The notes under the pieces were generated by a model. That model saw only the letters and a program-made list of their open reading frames with translations. It was not told the origin of the DNA and did no database searches. DNA of 16,870 bases. Origin: Pseudomonadota bacterium (lineage in GTDB: Bacteria > Pseudomonadota > Alphaproteobacteria > UBA2966 > CAIVPW01). Both the position numbers and the translations under genes were made by a program. Below are positions 14,622 to 16,870 of the stretch, one piece after another (position 1 is the stretch's first letter; the number at the start of each line of letters is the position of its first letter). The stretch covers positions 1-16,870 of the forward strand of contig JAQBXG010000010.1 of the NCBI GenBank assembly GCA_027625125.1, written 5' to 3'.

Positions 14622-16397
14622 ATGCCCGCGCTTGCCACCGGCGAGCAGCAAATGAACGTGGCGAAGCGCCATGCGCTTTATTGCGAACGGCTCGTCGCGG
14701 CAGCGCCGCGCATCTTCAGCCAACTTGACCGGGATCCGTTCTCGTCGACCTACGGCTCATTCGACCGCGAGTATTGGGCCTGGGCGACAAAGGACTTCAG
14801 CAACACCGACCTGCAGCGCGCCATCTATGCACTCGCCGTCCTGTATACCACCCCGTTTGCGGGCAATCGCTGGCACCGCATGCCGCGCCTGCTTGACTGG
14901 ACCATGGCGGGTTTCGAGTTTCTGTGCCGGATTCAGCACCGCAACGGATCGTTCGATCACCACTATCCCAACGAGTTCAGCTTTGTCGGCGTAGCGTTTC
15001 CGGTCTTCGAGGCTGCCGAGGCGTTCCGCCTGCTGGACCAGGCCGGCGTGATTCCCGACGGCAGGCGGGCCAGATGGATCGAAATGATGGTTCGCGGCGC
15101 CGATTTCCTGTGCGCACGCGACGAACTCCACGGATTCATCTCCAATCATCGCGCCGGCGCGGCCTGCGCCCTGCGGGCAGTGCATCGAATTACCGGTACC
15201 GGGCGTTTCTTGCGCCGGGCTGAGGAGTTGATCGATAGCGTTCGCACCCAGGCGTCGTCCGCCGAAGGCTGGATCAACGAATATGGCGGCGCGGATCCGG
15301 GATACCAAACGCTGGCGACGCACTTCCTCGCCAATTACCTCCAGTTCGAGCCGCCCGATTCACCCCTGTTCGAGTCCCTCGTCGCGCCCTCGGTTCGGTT
15401 TCTGCAGTACTTCGTCCACCCGGACGGTTCCATCGGCGGCGAATACGGCAGCCGCAACTGCCCGCTCTATTTTCCTGCCGGGTTCGAGCTGCTTGCCGAC
15501 CGGCTGCCGGAAGCAGAATCGATCGCCGCGGCCGGCGCGACCGCGCTGGCCGGCAGCCATACACCGGCGCTGGCCGATACCGACATCCGCAATTTCGTGC
15601 CGTTGCTATCCAGCTATGCGCTGGCGCTGCGCGCGACGATGGCAAAGGGTGCGAATCCCTCTGTCGACCTTCCGCATCAGCGGCAGTTCGAGCGGCACTG
15701 GCCGGATGCGGGCCTGTACGTGCGCTCGGATGCAACGCACTACACGATCGTCGGACCGTCCAAGGGCGGTGTGGTCAAGTGCTGGGACAAGACAACGGGC
15801 CAACTCGCGTTTTCCCATGCCGGATACATGCTGCAAGATCGCCGCAGGCGGCGATTCAGCACGCAATTCCTGACCAGAGCGCCGGCATCTGGCGCGAACG
15901 ACTGCGTCGGAGAGGAAAAGCCGCTGCAAAAAGAGCGCGTCTTGCGGGTCCGGCAGCGGTTCTACTCCGTTGTCCACAATCGCACTGCCTCGCAATTCCG
16001 GTTCCTTGCGTTCCGGGCATTCACGTTCACGGTGGGCCGCAACGTGACCCTGGCCGACTGGGTCAAGCGCACTCTGATTACCGGGGTATTTATCCACCGT
16101 CGTCGCCCGACTGAATTCACCGTTCACCGCGCCGTCGCCTTCACGACAGACGGAATTGCAATCACGGACGAGTTTTCCGGATTGCACCCGGCGCACATCG
16201 GCAGTCTGCGCGCCGGAGACATCTTCGCGACGATCTACATGGCGTCGGCGAAGTATTACCGCACCCAGGAATGTATTGACGATGTGCTGAGCGGTGACGA
16301 ACTCCGCGATGCCGTCGGTCCCGGTCACAATGTGCTGCGTTATGCGCTCCGAGACGGGCGCTTGCGGCTGCTGACGCAGAACAGCTCGACCGGATAG
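14622..16397 (+). CDS. Unassigned protein, resembles heparinase II/III-like toroid plus beta-sandwich
   Basis: I do not firmly recognise this 591-residue protein. Residues 20-330 are helical with repeating aromatic segments: YWAWATKDFSNTDLQRAIYAL, WTMAGFEFLCRIQHRNGSFDHHYP (93-116), WINEYGGADPGYQTLATHFL (217-236) and HPDGSIGGEYGSRN (266-279). This spacing suggests an alpha/alpha toroid like that of polysaccharide lyases and glycoside hydrolases. From about 345 the sequence becomes strand-rich (GLYVRSDATHYTIVGPSKGGVVKCW, RQRFYSVVHNRTASQFRFLAFRAFTFTVGRN, FTVHRAVAFTTDGIAITDEFSG), like the beta-sandwich of heparinase II/III proteins. Conserved-looking polar residues (His113-His114, His175, Tyr228, Arg278) could form a site. 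There is no signal peptide, so it is probably cytosolic, which is odd for a lyase. Start ATG 14622 or 14652 (GCGAGCAGCAA before it). Only 12 nt follow asnB, so the two probably act together. Confidence 0.7.
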   Translation: MPALATGEQQMNVAKRHALYCERLVAAAPRIFSQLDRDPFSSTYGSFDREYWAWATKDFSNTDLQRAIYALAVLYTTPFAGNRWHRMPRLLDWTMAGFEFLCRIQHRNGSFDHHYPNEFSFVGVAFPVFEAAEAFRLLDQAGVIPDGRRARWIEMMVRGADFLCARDELHGFISNHRAGAACALRAVHRITGTGRFLRRAEELIDSVRTQASSAEGWINEYGGADPGYQTLATHFLANYLQFEPPDSPLFESLVAPSVRFLQYFVHPDGSIGGEYGSRNCPLYFPAGFELLADRLPEAESIAAAGATALAGSHTPALADTDIRNFVPLLSSYALALRATMAKGANPSVDLPHQRQFERHWPDAGLYVRSDATHYTIVGPSKGGVVKCWDKTTGQLAFSHAGYMLQDRRRRRFSTQFLTRAPASGANDCVGEEKPLQKERVLRVRQRFYSVVHNRTASQFRFLAFRAFTFTVGRNVTLADWVKRTLITGVFIHRRRPTEFTVHRAVAFTTDGIAITDEFSGLHPAHIGSLRAGDIFATIYMASAKYYRTQECIDDVLSGDELRDAVGPGHNVLRYALRDGRLRLLTQNSSTG

Positions 16398-16415
16398 GCG
16401 ACCGCAGTGGCCCGC

Positions 16416-16870
16416 CTACTGGCGCCGGGCCGGCTCGTCGGCGTCCGCATCGCCCAGGACCCGCGCGACATACGGGTCGCTGATGCTGACGCGCCGGCCG
16501 CGAACCAGATGGTGCAGGATAAAGTCGCATACAAATCCGGTCAGCAGGACGTTGATACCGATCAGGAACATCGTCAGCGATATCGACAACAGCGGCCGTT
16601 CGGTAATCATGTACGGGCCGCCGACGCCAATTGCCGCAAGCAGATGGCGCACGACGAAGTACGTCAGGATCGACGCACTGGGAACCACGAATACCGCCGA
16701 AATCTTCGCAAAAAAGTGAAGCGGACTCAGGTGGTAGTTGTGGATGAACAACAATGACAGCAGATCGACCAGGCCCTGATACCGCAGGGTTGTGAACTTG
16801 GAGCTTCCGTATCGCCTGGGACTGTTTCGTACCGGACATTCGCCGATCTTGAACCCGTAGCTGTGGGCCA
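16416..16870 (-). CDS. DPM1-like family 2 glycosyltransferase, C-terminal part only
   Basis: The minus-strand frame is open to the right edge; 150 residues are visible. It begins AHSYGFKIGECPVRNSPRRYGSS, then LRYQGLVDLLSLLFIHNY and LSPLHFFAKIS. This closely follows the 'G-KI-E-PV-H-PR-YG-SK' and 'DLL' region found after the catalytic domain of polyprenyl/dolichyl-phosphate sugar synthases. Two hydrophobic hairpins (about 55-82 and 93-119) anchor it in the inner membrane, and a short charged tail ends ADADEPARRQ. The catalytic domain with the DXD motif lies outside the window. It would load a sugar (mannose, glucose, GlcNAc or similar) on a polyprenyl phosphate, the donor type needed by the GT-C enzyme at 7614-9455. 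It converges with the toroid-like gene, leaving 18 nt and no visible hairpin terminator. Confidence 0.85.
   Translation of the reverse strand, partial: AHSYGFKIGECPVRNSPRRYGSSKFTTLRYQGLVDLLSLLFIHNYHLSPLHFFAKISAVFVVPSASILTYFVVRHLLAAIGVGGPYMITERPLLSISLTMFLIGINVLLTGFVCDFILHHLVRGRRVSISDPYVARVLGDADADEPARRQ

Noticed and set aside
16398..16415. Possible bidirectional terminator between the convergent toroid-like and DPM1-like genes
   Set aside because: The 18 nt contain no stable hairpin and no T run on either strand.

Overview
The window is GC-rich (estimated by eye at about 63-66%), densely coded DNA with no tRNA, rRNA, CRISPR array or insertion sequence that I can recognise. The gene families suggest a Gram-negative proteobacterium: egtB/egtD without the actinobacterial egtA/egtC, a DUF1194-type von Willebrand protein, a RimK/retropepsin-like/aspartoacylase trio, and a cluster of surface-carbohydrate genes. 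I cannot place it more finely from the sequence.

Layout. (1) Bases 1-2132, minus strand: a compact ergothioneine unit, egtB followed 2 nt later by egtD, which runs off the left edge. (2) 2241-3086, minus: a VWA-domain protein with an N-terminal export signal. (3) 3219-4706, plus, divergent from (2): a GT-B-like glycosyltransferase of the surface-carbohydrate type. (4) 4856-7400, plus: a putative operon of a RimB-like aspartic/'zinc' protease, a RimK-family ATP-grasp glutamate ligase and an AspA/AstE-like zinc carboxypeptidase/deacylase. Together they look like a writer/trimmer/eraser set for amino-acid tags. (5) 7614-9455, plus: a polytopic GT-C (GT39-like) membrane glycosyltransferase. It converges on (6) 11608-9452, minus: a radical SAM enzyme with a C-terminal SPASM-like cysteine set, followed by a membrane-anchored GT2. 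(7) 11825-16397, plus, divergent from (6): an SMP-30/gluconolactonase-type enzyme, an asparagine-synthetase-type amidotransferase and a large, unrecognised protein resembling a toroid plus beta-sandwich lyase. They are separated by only 7 and 12 nt. (8) 16870-16416, minus: the C-terminal end of a dolichyl-phosphate-mannose-synthase-like GT2.

Taken together, blocks 3 and 5-8 look like part of a surface glycan (O-antigen, capsule or lipid-linked sugar) locus. It combines a polyprenyl-phosphate-sugar synthase, a GT-C enzyme that could use its product, cytosolic glycosyltransferases, an amidotransferase, a sugar lactonase and a radical SAM enzyme. The least explained element, and the best candidate for something new, is the SMP-30/AsnB/toroid operon facing the radical SAM/GT2 pair across a 216-bp intergenic region. 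That region holds a promoter-like element with an embedded perfect inverted repeat. The RimK trio is the second candidate system.

Several very long open frames are antisense shadows or non-coding 5' extensions typical of GC-rich DNA. I shortened genes accordingly where family alignment or divergent neighbours demanded it.
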